Positions 1-7,976 of a stretch of 64,000 nt of DNA are shown piece by piece. The stretch is from Paraburkholderia haematera. GTDB taxonomy: Bacteria > Pseudomonadota > Gammaproteobacteria > Burkholderiales > Burkholderiaceae. The stretch covers positions 206,919 through 270,918 of the forward strand of contig NZ_CAJNBK010000008.1 of assembly GCF_905220975.1 (NCBI RefSeq). Reading direction: 5' to 3'. The notes beneath the pieces were generated by a model that saw only the letters and a program-made list of their open reading frames with translations, was not told where the DNA came from and did not search any database. Position numbers and translations under genes: made by a program. Each line of letters begins with the position of its first letter. Positions within the stretch are counted from its first letter, which is position 1.

Positions 1-852
1 CGAATACCACGGGTAGCCCGTCACGATCCAGCCAGTCGGCGCCTCGGCACCTAACGGATCGAGATAATCCGGCTCACCCGTCAACAACGACACCACGCTG
101 CGATCCTTGAACAACCCGCGCGTATTACCCTCACGCACAAACTTGCCAAGATCGGCACCAAAAAGCACGTTGAAAATCGCATCGGGTTTCGCATCGGCGA
201 TCGCCTGCGTGACCGCGCCCGCATCGACATTCCCTAGCGGTGTCGCCTGCTCGGCGACAAACTGCACGTCCGGCTGCGCCGCCATCATCAGCTTCTTGAA
301 CGTCGCCACCGCCGATTGCCCATACTCGTAATTCGGATACACGAGCGCCCAACGCTTCTTCTTCAGCTTCAGCGCCTCAGGCACCAGCATCGCAACCTGC
401 ATATAAGTCGAAGGGCGCAGACGGTACGTGTATTTGTTGCCGTCGGCCCAAACGATCTTGTCGGTCAACGGCTCGGCCGCGAGGAAGAAAATCTTCTTCT
501 GCTTCGCGAAGTCGGTCAACGCGAGACCCGTGTTCGACAGGAATCCGCCGAACAACAACTGCACCTGCTCACGCGCAATCAACTCCTGCGCGACACGGAT
601 CGTGTCGCCCGGATTGCCGTTGTCGTCGCGCGACACGACTTCGAGCTGTTTGCCAAGGACGCCGCCCGCCGCATTCACCTGGTCGAGCGCGAGATTCCAG
701 CCGTTCTTGTAAGGCCCGAGAAAGGCAGGCTGCGCCTTGTAGCTGTTGATTTCACCGATCTTGATGGTCTGCTGCGCACTCGCGCCAAAGGCCGCGAGCG
801 TTAGAACCGTTGAAACCGTAAGGCGAGAGATCCATCCTGCGCGCGTGGTCAT
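1..852 (-). CDS. Branched-chain amino acid-type ABC transporter substrate-binding protein (partial, C-terminus beyond window)
   Basis: Read on the minus strand from the ATG at 852, with GGAG upstream, this frame stays open to base 1, giving 284 residues without a stop. It begins with a cleavable signal peptide (about 26 residues, ending ...FGASA) followed by QQTIKIGEIN. It continues with typical LivK/Peripla_BP_6 features: an AGGVLGKQLEVV strand, an SRDDNG segment, and an LIAREQVQLLFGG segment. The protein would bind the substrate of the LivHM/LivG/LivF importer encoded upstream in the same operon, probably an aromatic N-heterocyclic acid rather than an amino acid (inference from context). 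It is the last visible gene of the leftward operon, 167 nt after the molybdopterin gene. The C-terminal third lies outside the window. Confidence 0.9.
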   Translation of the reverse strand, partial: MTTRAGWISRLTVSTVLTLAAFGASAQQTIKIGEINSYKAQPAFLGPYKNGWNLALDQVNAAGGVLGKQLEVVSRDDNGNPGDTIRVAQELIAREQVQLLFGGFLSNTGLALTDFAKQKKIFFLAAEPLTDKIVWADGNKYTYRLRPSTYMQVAMLVPEALKLKKKRWALVYPNYEYGQSAVATFKKLMMAAQPDVQFVAEQATPLGNVDAGAVTQAIADAKPDAIFNVLFGADLGKFVREGNTRGLFKDRSVVSLLTGEPDYLDPLGAEAPTGWIVTGYPWYS

Positions 853-1019
853 GCGTTTCTCCGTTATCAAAAGGATTGCGGGAATGCGGTCGTTTTTATC
901 AAGCGTTGAAGCGTTTCGCGATTCGGTCAGCGAGCCGTGCTGCAAGTTCTGCTGCAAGCGCTACTTCAAGCGATGCTACAAGTAACACGGCAAACCGTGC
1001 TGCAATGCGTTTGGCAATT

Positions 1020-4000
1020 TCACTCCGCCCGCGGTGTCCCGCGGATTCTGGCGACGCTCGCCGTGACGTCCTGCCATGCCGGCTTACCGCCGGCGAATTG
1101 CTGACGTAGATATGACACGAGCTCGGCAACCTGGGCATCGTTGAAACTGTCGCGGTAAGCCGGCATCGTACCGAGTTCGGGGCGCGCAGGCGAGCCGATC
1201 CCATCGAGAATCACGCGAATCAGATTATCGGGCGTCGCGCTGTGCAGATTCGTGTTAAGCGCCAGCGAGGGATGCGCGCCAAACAATTGCGGCCCGCTGC
1301 CCGTGTGATGACAGGCCGCACACGCGCCGTCGAAAAGACGTGCACCGAGGCCGGTCGCCGTACCCGTCATCGTGCTGGCCTGCTCGTATTGACGCGCCAT
1401 CGCCACGGGATCCGCGTTGGCCTCAAGGGGATTCAACGACGCCAGATACGTGGCCATCGCGCGAATATCGCTGTCGGGCAAAGCCGTCAGATCGCTGACC
1501 ACCGGCGCCATCGGCCCGGCCGCGACACCGTGCAGCGGTGCGTGACCGTAGCGCAGATAGCTGAACAGCTCCTCCTCGTTCCAGGGTACGGGCGCATTGG
1601 AAAGCGTCGACAGCGCAGGCGCTTCCCATCCCTCCGCCATGCCGCCGCCCATGAAGGCCGAGCCGGTTTTCTCGGCACCGAACGCATTGCGCGGGGTATG
1701 ACATGCACTGCAATGGCCGAGGCCGTTCACGAGATACGCCCCGCGATTCCATTGCGCACTTTGCGTCGCACTGGCCGCAAATGTATTGCGCCCGAGGAAC
1801 AGCCCGTTCCATGCGGCCATCAACGGACGCACGCTGAACGGATACGCCAGCTTCGTTTCCGGCGGACGGAAGCGCACCGGCGTCTGCACCATCAGGTATG
1901 CGTAGAGCGCTTTCAGATCGTCGTCAGACGTGTTCTGGAACGATGTGTAGGGGAACGCGGGATACAGACGGTGTCCGTCGCGGCTGATACCCTGGCGCAT
2001 CGCCCGCACGAATGCGTCGAGCGACCATGTGCCGATGCCCGTCTGACCGTCCGGCGTGATGTTGGTGCTGTAGACGGTGCCGAATGGCGTATCGAGCGGT
2101 TTGCCGCCCGCGTTCGGCACGCCGTTGTGCGCGGTATGGCAAACCGCGCAATTGCCCAGCGACGCAAGCAGTTTGCCGCGCGCCACCAGGTCGGGCGCGA
2201 ACGCGCTCGCGAGCGGTGGCGTAATCGGTGCAATGGCGTGTGGCGCCAAAGCCAGTGCACCTAGCCAGCCGGCCGCGCCCGCGGCGATTACACCGAGAAA
2301 ACCGAGCCGCCGGCGCCGTTTTTTGCGCGCCGCCGCGTCATCCGCTTGCGCATCGGCGAGCGCGGCGCGAATCGTCTCGGGCGTGAACGGCGGCCTGCGA
2401 AAGCGCACACCGGTCGCGTCGTACAGCGCGTTGGCGATCGCCGCCGCACCCGGCAGCGAAGCCGATTCGCCCGTGCCCATGGGCGGCTCGCCGTGGCGCG
2501 GCATCATCACCACGTCGATCACCGGCACTTCACGGAAAGTCAGGATCGGATACGCGCCCCACTCCTGGCTCGTCACCGCGTTCTCGCCAAACGTCACGCG
2601 TTCTTTCAGCGCGCGGCTCGTCGCCTGGATCACATTGCCGTGTATCTGGTGACGCACGCCATCAGGATTCACCATGGTGCCGGTATCCTGCCCGACCACC
2701 ACGCGCGTAACAGCAAGCTCTCCGCTCTTGCGATTGACCTCGACGTCGGCGACCCACGCGGACCACGCCGCGCCGAAGCCGGGGAATTTGCTGTGCACGT
2801 AGCGGGCGTAGGCGAAGCCTCTGCCGCGCGCAACGTCGCCCTCTTCTTGAGCTTCTTTCAAAGCGGTGGTACGCGGTTGCCAGCCCGCCTTCTCTGCGAC
2901 CGCCTTGACGAGATCGATCGCGCGCGGATCAGTGAGATGCTTCAGCCGAAACTCAACGGGATCGACGCCCGCTTCTGCCGCGAGTTCGTCGATGAAAGAC
3001 TCGTGCGCGAACGTATTCGGCAAGGCGGAAACGCCCCGCAACCACGACGCCCGCACGATCGGCGGCGTGTCGTCGCAGACAATGCGCATGGTCCGGTAGT
3101 CGTACGGCGGCACGGACGTGCGGTCGCCCATTTCGAATACTTGCGGCTCCGCGGACACGGTTCCGGTAAGAAGCAACGCTAGCGTGGGGGCGTCGTTCGA
3201 CGGATAGCGCGTCGCAAAGTCGTATGCCGCGAGTTCGCCTTCGGCATCTAACGCGCCGCGCACGTCCATCAATTGCGCGGCGCCTTTGGGCTCCCACGCA
3301 TGCTCGTCTTCGCGCGATAGTTGCACGCGCACCGGACTGCCGGTTGCGCGCGATAGCAGCGCGGCGTCGGCGGCGACGTCGTCCGCGCAATTGCGGCCAT
3401 AGCAGCCTGCCGCGTCCATACGCACGATTTCAATGTGCGCTTCGTCCAGCGCCATCAGCAGGGCGAGATCGGCACGCAACGAATGGGGATTCTGCGTGCC
3501 CGACCACACCTTCAGCTTCGCATCGCGGTAATCGGCCACCGCGCACGAGGGTCCAATCGACGCATGCATCTGAAACGGCCATACGTAGGTGCGTTCCAGC
3601 GTTCGGGCAGCCTCTTGCGCGAGCGCTGCATCGATATCGCCTTCGATCACCAGATCGCGCCGTTTGGCCGGATTGGCTCTGAGCGCGGCTTCCACTTCTT
3701 CGCTGGTTTCGAGCGGCGGCAAACCCTCCATGGCTTTCCACTGTACATTCAAGCGCTTCACCGCCTGGTGCGCGACTTCTTCGCGCTCCGCCACGATGCC
3801 GACAAAATCGCGGATCACCACCACCTTGACGACGCCGGGCAAGTCGCTGACGGAATTCTCGTCGACATGCAGCAGACTATTGCCGATGAACTCACCCTGC
3901 GCGACACCCGCATAAGGCGGCCGCACCACGCGGCCGTGCAACATGCCCGGCACGCGCACGTCGTGCACGAAACTCAATTCGCCTGTGGCCTTCGCGGGGA

Positions 4001-4631
4001 TATCGACACGCGGCGAGCTCTTGCCGACGATCTTGTACGCATCAGGCGATTTCAGCGGCGCATCGGTGGCGAGCGTCAATTCAACTCGCCGTCCAGTGAT
4101 CAGTTCGCCGTAGCCGATACCCTGGGTGCTGCCGCTGTCGCGCAGAAAAACCACACCGTCGCGCACATCGAGCGTGTCGGCGCTCACGTTCAAGCGTCGC
4201 GCCGCTTCAGCCAGCAGAAACTGCCGCGCCTGCGCCGCCGCGTGCCGCAACGGCACCGCCGAAATCTGGATCGTCGCGCTCGCAATCGTTGGGCCCTGGT
4301 TCGGCGCTTCGTTCGTGTGTCCCAGCACGATCGAGACACGCGTCAAAGGCACGTCGAGTTCTTCCGCGACGATCTGCGCGAGCGCCGTGCCGATGCCGGT
4401 GCCGAGATCGACATGTCCGTTGAAGGCGACCACCGTGCCGTCGTCGCGCACCACGAGAAACATGTCCGCTTCCGTCGGCGTGAACGAAGAGCGCGAACCC
4501 GGCTGTCCAATCGCCGCTCGCACCGGCGCTTGCGGCGGCCGCGTGACGATCAGCACGTTCTGCGCGTCGTAAAGCTGCCGCCGCGACGGCGGCGCGGCCC
4601 GGCGATCGACACTGAAATCCGGCCCGGTCAT
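1020..4631 (-). CDS. nicB: Molybdopterin hydroxylase large subunit fused to a tri-haem cytochrome c domain (nicotinate dehydrogenase subunit B-like)
   Basis: A 1203-residue protein starting at the ATG at 4631, whose ATGA overlaps the stop of the [2Fe-2S] gene. Residues 1 to about 760 are a xanthine dehydrogenase-family molybdopterin subunit (FNGHVDLGTGIGTALAQIV, and GTGESASLPGAAAIANALYD near the end). A basic stretch RKKRRRR near 767 and one membrane helix follow. Then come three CxxCH haem c sites at about 825 (CAVCH), 974 (CSACH) and 1103 (CAACH). This length and order match Pseudomonas putida NicB, which passes electrons from 6-hydroxylation of nicotinate to the respiratory chain instead of NAD. 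Isoquinoline or another N-heterocycle is possible as substrate. Charge distribution suggests a cytoplasmic Moco domain with the haem domain outside (inference). The frame extends 30 residues upstream into the preceding gene, but this extension is unlikely to be used. Confidence 0.85.
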   Translation of the reverse strand: MTGPDFSVDRRAAPPSRRQLYDAQNVLIVTRPPQAPVRAAIGQPGSRSSFTPTEADMFLVVRDDGTVVAFNGHVDLGTGIGTALAQIVAEELDVPLTRVSIVLGHTNEAPNQGPTIASATIQISAVPLRHAAAQARQFLLAEAARRLNVSADTLDVRDGVVFLRDSGSTQGIGYGELITGRRVELTLATDAPLKSPDAYKIVGKSSPRVDIPAKATGELSFVHDVRVPGMLHGRVVRPPYAGVAQGEFIGNSLLHVDENSVSDLPGVVKVVVIRDFVGIVAEREEVAHQAVKRLNVQWKAMEGLPPLETSEEVEAALRANPAKRRDLVIEGDIDAALAQEAARTLERTYVWPFQMHASIGPSCAVADYRDAKLKVWSGTQNPHSLRADLALLMALDEAHIEIVRMDAAGCYGRNCADDVAADAALLSRATGSPVRVQLSREDEHAWEPKGAAQLMDVRGALDAEGELAAYDFATRYPSNDAPTLALLLTGTVSAEPQVFEMGDRTSVPPYDYRTMRIVCDDTPPIVRASWLRGVSALPNTFAHESFIDELAAEAGVDPVEFRLKHLTDPRAIDLVKAVAEKAGWQPRTTALKEAQEEGDVARGRGFAYARYVHSKFPGFGAAWSAWVADVEVNRKSGELAVTRVVVGQDTGTMVNPDGVRHQIHGNVIQATSRALKERVTFGENAVTSQEWGAYPILTFREVPVIDVVMMPRHGEPPMGTGESASLPGAAAIANALYDATGVRFRRPPFTPETIRAALADAQADDAAARKKRRRRLGFLGVIAAGAAGWLGALALAPHAIAPITPPLASAFAPDLVARGKLLASLGNCAVCHTAHNGVPNAGGKPLDTPFGTVYSTNITPDGQTGIGTWSLDAFVRAMRQGISRDGHRLYPAFPYTSFQNTSDDDLKALYAYLMVQTPVRFRPPETKLAYPFSVRPLMAAWNGLFLGRNTFAASATQSAQWNRGAYLVNGLGHCSACHTPRNAFGAEKTGSAFMGGGMAEGWEAPALSTLSNAPVPWNEEELFSYLRYGHAPLHGVAAGPMAPVVSDLTALPDSDIRAMATYLASLNPLEANADPVAMARQYEQASTMTGTATGLGARLFDGACAACHHTGSGPQLFGAHPSLALNTNLHSATPDNLIRVILDGIGSPARPELGTMPAYRDSFNDAQVAELVSYLRQQFAGGKPAWQDVTASVARIRGTPRAE

Positions 4632-5134
4632 GCACACGCTCCCTGGTCCAGCGCCGGTTGCTCGGCCAGCAAAACCGCCGCGCGCTGCACCGCGCGCACG
4701 ATCTCGACATGCGTGCCGCAACGGCAGAGGTTGCGCGACAATTCCCGCCGAATCGTCTCGACACTCGGGTGCGGATCGCGATCGAGCAACGCTTTAGCGG
4801 TCATGATCATGCCGTTCAGGCAATAGCCGCACTGCGCGGCCTGTTCTTCGATAAAGGCCTGCTGCACCGGATGCAGCGCGGCACGCGTACCGAGTCCTTC
4901 GAGCGTGGTGATCTCACGCCCTAGCGCAACCTTCGCGGTCGTCACGCATGAACGCGTCGGCATGCCGTCGAGCAATACGGTACACGCACCGCATTCGCCG
5001 AGGCCGCAACCGAATTTCGGACCGTTCAACGCGAGGTCGTTGCGCAGCAGATAAAGCAGCGGCGTGTCGGCAGCGGCGCTGACAACATGCGTCGCGCCGT
5101 TGACGTGCAGCGTAAGAAGCGCCGGGCGGTTCAT
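4628..5134 (-). CDS. nicA: [2Fe-2S] iron-sulfur subunit of molybdenum hydroxylase (nicotinate dehydrogenase subunit A-like)
   Basis: A 168-residue protein if the ATG at 5134 is used. An in-frame GTG at 5149 would add five residues, and neither has a clear Shine-Dalgarno. It holds both clusters of the family: the plant-ferredoxin motif around CGLGECGACTVLLDG with a further Cys in TRSC, and the C-terminal helical motif CGYCLNGM followed by NLCRCG. It transfers electrons from the molybdopterin site to the haem domain of the neighbouring subunit. No FAD subunit (CoxM/XdhA middle type) is encoded nearby. That agrees with the two-subunit, cytochrome-linked NicAB/Ior type rather than NAD-linked xanthine dehydrogenases. 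Its stop overlaps the start of the large subunit by ATGA, which indicates translational coupling. Confidence 0.88.
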   Translation of the reverse strand: MNRPALLTLHVNGATHVVSAAADTPLLYLLRNDLALNGPKFGCGLGECGACTVLLDGMPTRSCVTTAKVALGREITTLEGLGTRAALHPVQQAFIEEQAAQCGYCLNGMIMTAKALLDRDPHPSVETIRRELSRNLCRCGTHVEIVRAVQRAAVLLAEQPALDQGACA

Positions 5135-5165
5135 GACCGTGCCAGCCACGCCGTGCGGCGCGCGT

Positions 5166-6365
5166 TCACAGCACCACCGGCACTTCGGTCGCCGGTGGTG
5201 TATTGCGGCTGCGCCGGCAGCGGATCAGACCGTCGATCATCACCATGCCAACGCCGGGAATGTCGCCGAGCTGCACGCTTTCCAGCAGCGTATCGGCTGC
5301 CGTGTGCTGCGCGCGGTCCATGAAAACGAGGTCGGCGGGGCGACCCACTTCGATTAGCCCTTGCCGCAGATTGCGTTGCCGCGCCGTGTTGCCTGTCGCG
5401 AAGCAGAAGGCGATTTCAGCAGGAATATCCGCGAGACTGGAAATCAGCGCGATCATCCGCAGAATGCCGAGCGGCTGCACGCCGGAGCCCGCCGGGCTAT
5501 CGGTGCCGAGAATGATTCGATGCGGACATTTCAATTCGATCGCATGACGTGCGGTGAGCAAGGCGATCCGTTCGTTGCCGTTGTGAACGATTTCCAGCGC
5601 GCGGCTCGATTGCTCACACAGATCGCATACGTGCCGATAGGAAAGCGATGTATGCCCGCCGTTGATGTGGCCGATCACGTCCGCGTCGGCCGCAAGCACC
5701 ACGTCTCGATCGATCAGACCCGAACCGGGAATCGACGGCCCGCCCGTATGAATCGTGCTTTGAATGCCGTACTTGCGCGCCCACGCGACCATCTGCGCCG
5801 CTTCCTCGCCGCCCTTCACGCTGCCCAGACCCACTTCGCCGAGCAGTTTCACGCCCGCCTCCGAGAGCTCCTTGAAGTCCTCTTCGATCATGCCCTTCTC
5901 GATCACCGGGGCACCCGCCATAACTTTCACGCCGCCACCGACACCCGCGCCACGCATCCCTTCGAACGAACGTTGAGCGGTAATTGCGAGCGCCTTGACG
6001 CCGAGCACGTCTTTCGGACGGCCAGGCAAGTGCACTTCGCCGGCGGAGATCATAGTCGTCACGCCGCCGTTCAGATTCGATTCGATCCAGCCCATCTGAT
6101 TCTGCCGCGGCGTCCAGTCGCCGAACACCGGATGTACGTGGGAGTCGATCAAGCCCGGCGCGACCGTGGTGCCTTTGCAGTCGACGGTAGTCCGCGCGCC
6201 TTCGAGGTCGCAATCTTTCTCGCGGCCGAACGCGACGATCACGCCGTCGTCGATCACCAGCGTGTCCGCGTCGAGAATCGGTTGGTCGATATCGCCGGAT
6301 AACAGCAGACCAATGTTCGTTACGGCGACCTTGCCCGACAAGCCTGTCAACGTCTCTGCTGCCAT
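5166..6365 (-). CDS. ena: Amidohydrolase, enamidase-like (1,4,5,6-tetrahydro-6-oxonicotinate ring opening)
   Basis: A 399-residue metal-dependent amidohydrolase. The ATG at 6365 has a strong Shine-Dalgarno (AAGGAGAGG). Metal-binding signatures are visible: the HxH of IDSHVHP near residue 66, further His in IHTGG and GHINGGH, and Asp in GTDSPAGSG. Size and motifs fit Eubacterium barkeri enamidase, the Fe-Zn enzyme that hydrolyses tetrahydro-6-oxonicotinate to ammonia and 2-formylglutarate. The presence of a 6-hydroxynicotinate reductase homologue in the same operon is the main reason to prefer enamidase over imidazolonepropionase-like or other cyclic amidohydrolases. It lies between the LivF gene (91-nt gap) and the hydroxylase genes (31 nt to the ATG at 5134). 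Confidence 0.75.
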   Translation of the reverse strand: MAAETLTGLSGKVAVTNIGLLLSGDIDQPILDADTLVIDDGVIVAFGREKDCDLEGARTTVDCKGTTVAPGLIDSHVHPVFGDWTPRQNQMGWIESNLNGGVTTMISAGEVHLPGRPKDVLGVKALAITAQRSFEGMRGAGVGGGVKVMAGAPVIEKGMIEEDFKELSEAGVKLLGEVGLGSVKGGEEAAQMVAWARKYGIQSTIHTGGPSIPGSGLIDRDVVLAADADVIGHINGGHTSLSYRHVCDLCEQSSRALEIVHNGNERIALLTARHAIELKCPHRIILGTDSPAGSGVQPLGILRMIALISSLADIPAEIAFCFATGNTARQRNLRQGLIEVGRPADLVFMDRAQHTAADTLLESVQLGDIPGVGMVMIDGLIRCRRSRNTPPATEVPVVL

Positions 6366-6456
6366 CTGCCTCTCCTTTCGAAACCGTTCGCAACGGTTCG
6401 CAATGACTGCCCTGCGCAGCGCGCATGCATACCCTGCACGCCTCGCGCCGATGGAA

Positions 6457-7170
6457 TCACACGCTCAAATAAGCCCGCCTCACTGTTTCGTTCTTTGCGA
6501 GTTCGCCGATCGTGCCGCTGAAGCGAATCTGTCCTTTTTCGAGGACGTATGCGCGGTCGCTGACCAGCTCGGCGAAGTGCAGATTCTGTTCGGATAACAG
6601 AATTGATAGCCCTTCACGCTTGAGTTCGAGAATCATGTTCGCCATCTGTTCGACGATCACGGGTGCGACGCCCTCGGACGGTTCGTCGAGCAGCACCAGA
6701 TACGGATTGCCCATCAGCGTGCGTGAGACCGTGAGCATCTGCTGCTCGCCGCCGCTCATCTGGCCGCCTGGGCGTTTCGGCATTTCGCCGAGATTGGGGA
6801 ACAGGCGGAACAGTTTTTCCGGCGTCCATTGCGGCGCGCCCTCGCGGGGCGGCTGACGGCCTGTATCGAGGTTTTCCATCACCGTCAGATCCGAGAACAC
6901 GCGCCGGTCTTCGGGGACGAAACCCATCCCCATGCGGGCGATACGATACGGCGGCAACGCCGTGATGTTGTGCCCTCGAAACCGTACTTCGCCCTGGCGG
7001 CGTGGCAGCAAACCCATCACCGCTTTCATCGTCGTCGATTTGCCGGCGCCGTTGCGGCCCATCAGCGCAACCACCTCGCCGCGACCCACTTCAAGGCCCA
7101 CGTCGAACAGGATGTGCGCGCGGCCATAGAACGCATTGAGGCCGGAGACTTTCAGCATAGGCTCGTTCAT
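6457..7170 (-). CDS. livF: ABC transporter ATP-binding protein, LivF type
   Basis: A 237-residue ATPase of the branched-chain amino acid (HAAT) class. Walker A is GRNGAGKST near residue 38, the signature is MSGGEQQML, and Walker B is YLVLLDEPSEG. The ending typical of LivF is present (LSEQNLHFAELVSDRAYVLEKG). Its ATG overlaps the LivG stop (ATGA, 7167-7170), so the two ATPases are translationally coupled and should form a heterodimer energising the fused permease upstream. Confidence 0.93.
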   Translation of the reverse strand: MNEPMLKVSGLNAFYGRAHILFDVGLEVGRGEVVALMGRNGAGKSTTMKAVMGLLPRRQGEVRFRGHNITALPPYRIARMGMGFVPEDRRVFSDLTVMENLDTGRQPPREGAPQWTPEKLFRLFPNLGEMPKRPGGQMSGGEQQMLTVSRTLMGNPYLVLLDEPSEGVAPVIVEQMANMILELKREGLSILLSEQNLHFAELVSDRAYVLEKGQIRFSGTIGELAKNETVRRAYLSV

Positions 7171-7976
7171 TGCAGCGCCCCTTGTCCTTGATGGCCGCCT
7201 GCCGCTTCATGCAGCGGCGCGCGTGGCTGGAAGGTCTTGCCGGTGCCGAAATAGACTTCCTGCACGCGTGCGTCGTTGCGGATCGTTTCGGCGTCGCCCT
7301 CGGCGATCAGCTTGCCGCGCGCGAGCACGATCATGCGATCGGCGTACGCGAATACAACGTCCATGCTGTGCTCGGTAAACAGCACGCCGATCTTGTGCTC
7401 GGTGACAAGACGCTTGGTCAGCGCCATCAGCTCGTTGCGCTCCTTTGGCGCCATGCCGGCAGTGGGTTCGTCCATCAGCAGCAGCTTGGGGCGGTTTGCC
7501 AGCGCAATAGCGAGTTCGACGCGTTTGACGTCGCCGTAGGCGAGCACGCCGCAAGCGCGGTTCGCGTCGGCGCCCATGCCGACCTGTTCGAGCAGCGTCA
7601 TGGCTTCATCGGCGTAGCGCGAGCCTGCGGGTTTCCACAGGCCGAACGTCTTGCGTTCGCGCGAGACAAGCGCCATCTGCACGTTCTCGAGCACGGTCAT
7701 TGAATTGAAGGTTGCTGCAATCTGAAACGTGCGGCCGACGCCCAACCGCCAGATATCGCGCGGCTGCATGCCGACCAGTTCATGATCGTCGAGGCGAATC
7801 GAACCGGACGACGGCCGCAGTTGTCCGTTGACCATATTGAAACAGGTCGACTTGCCCGCGCCATTCGGACCGAGCAGAGCCAGCAATTGACCGGCTTCGA
7901 GATCGAAGGAAACGTCGTCGACCGCTTTCAGGCCGCCGAACGATTTGGAGAGACCAGAGACGCGCAGCAAGCTCAT
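7167..7976 (-). CDS. livG: ABC transporter ATP-binding protein, LivG type
   Basis: A 269-residue ATPase with Walker A GPNGAGKST, Walker B LLLMDEPTAGM and the LivG-typical FTEHSMDVVFAYADRMIVLARG segment. It starts at the ATG at 7976, overlapping the permease stop by ATGA (7973-7976). The usual LSGG signature appears altered to VLAYGDVKR, which is often seen in LivG proteins (YG in place of GG). With LivF it powers the fused permease. Confidence 0.93.
   Translation of the reverse strand: MSLLRVSGLSKSFGGLKAVDDVSFDLEAGQLLALLGPNGAGKSTCFNMVNGQLRPSSGSIRLDDHELVGMQPRDIWRLGVGRTFQIAATFNSMTVLENVQMALVSRERKTFGLWKPAGSRYADEAMTLLEQVGMGADANRACGVLAYGDVKRVELAIALANRPKLLLMDEPTAGMAPKERNELMALTKRLVTEHKIGVLFTEHSMDVVFAYADRMIVLARGKLIAEGDAETIRNDARVQEVYFGTGKTFQPRAPLHEAAGGHQGQGALQ

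Noticed and set aside
853..1019. GCTGCAAG-type repeats between the binding-protein and molybdopterin genes
   Set aside because: Short and irregular; may be mRNA structure but nothing specific could be supported.
3435..4826. Long plus-strand open frame opposite the molybdopterin gene
   Set aside because: Arg/His-rich shadow of a GC-rich gene; no family features, while the minus frame has clear Moco and haem motifs.
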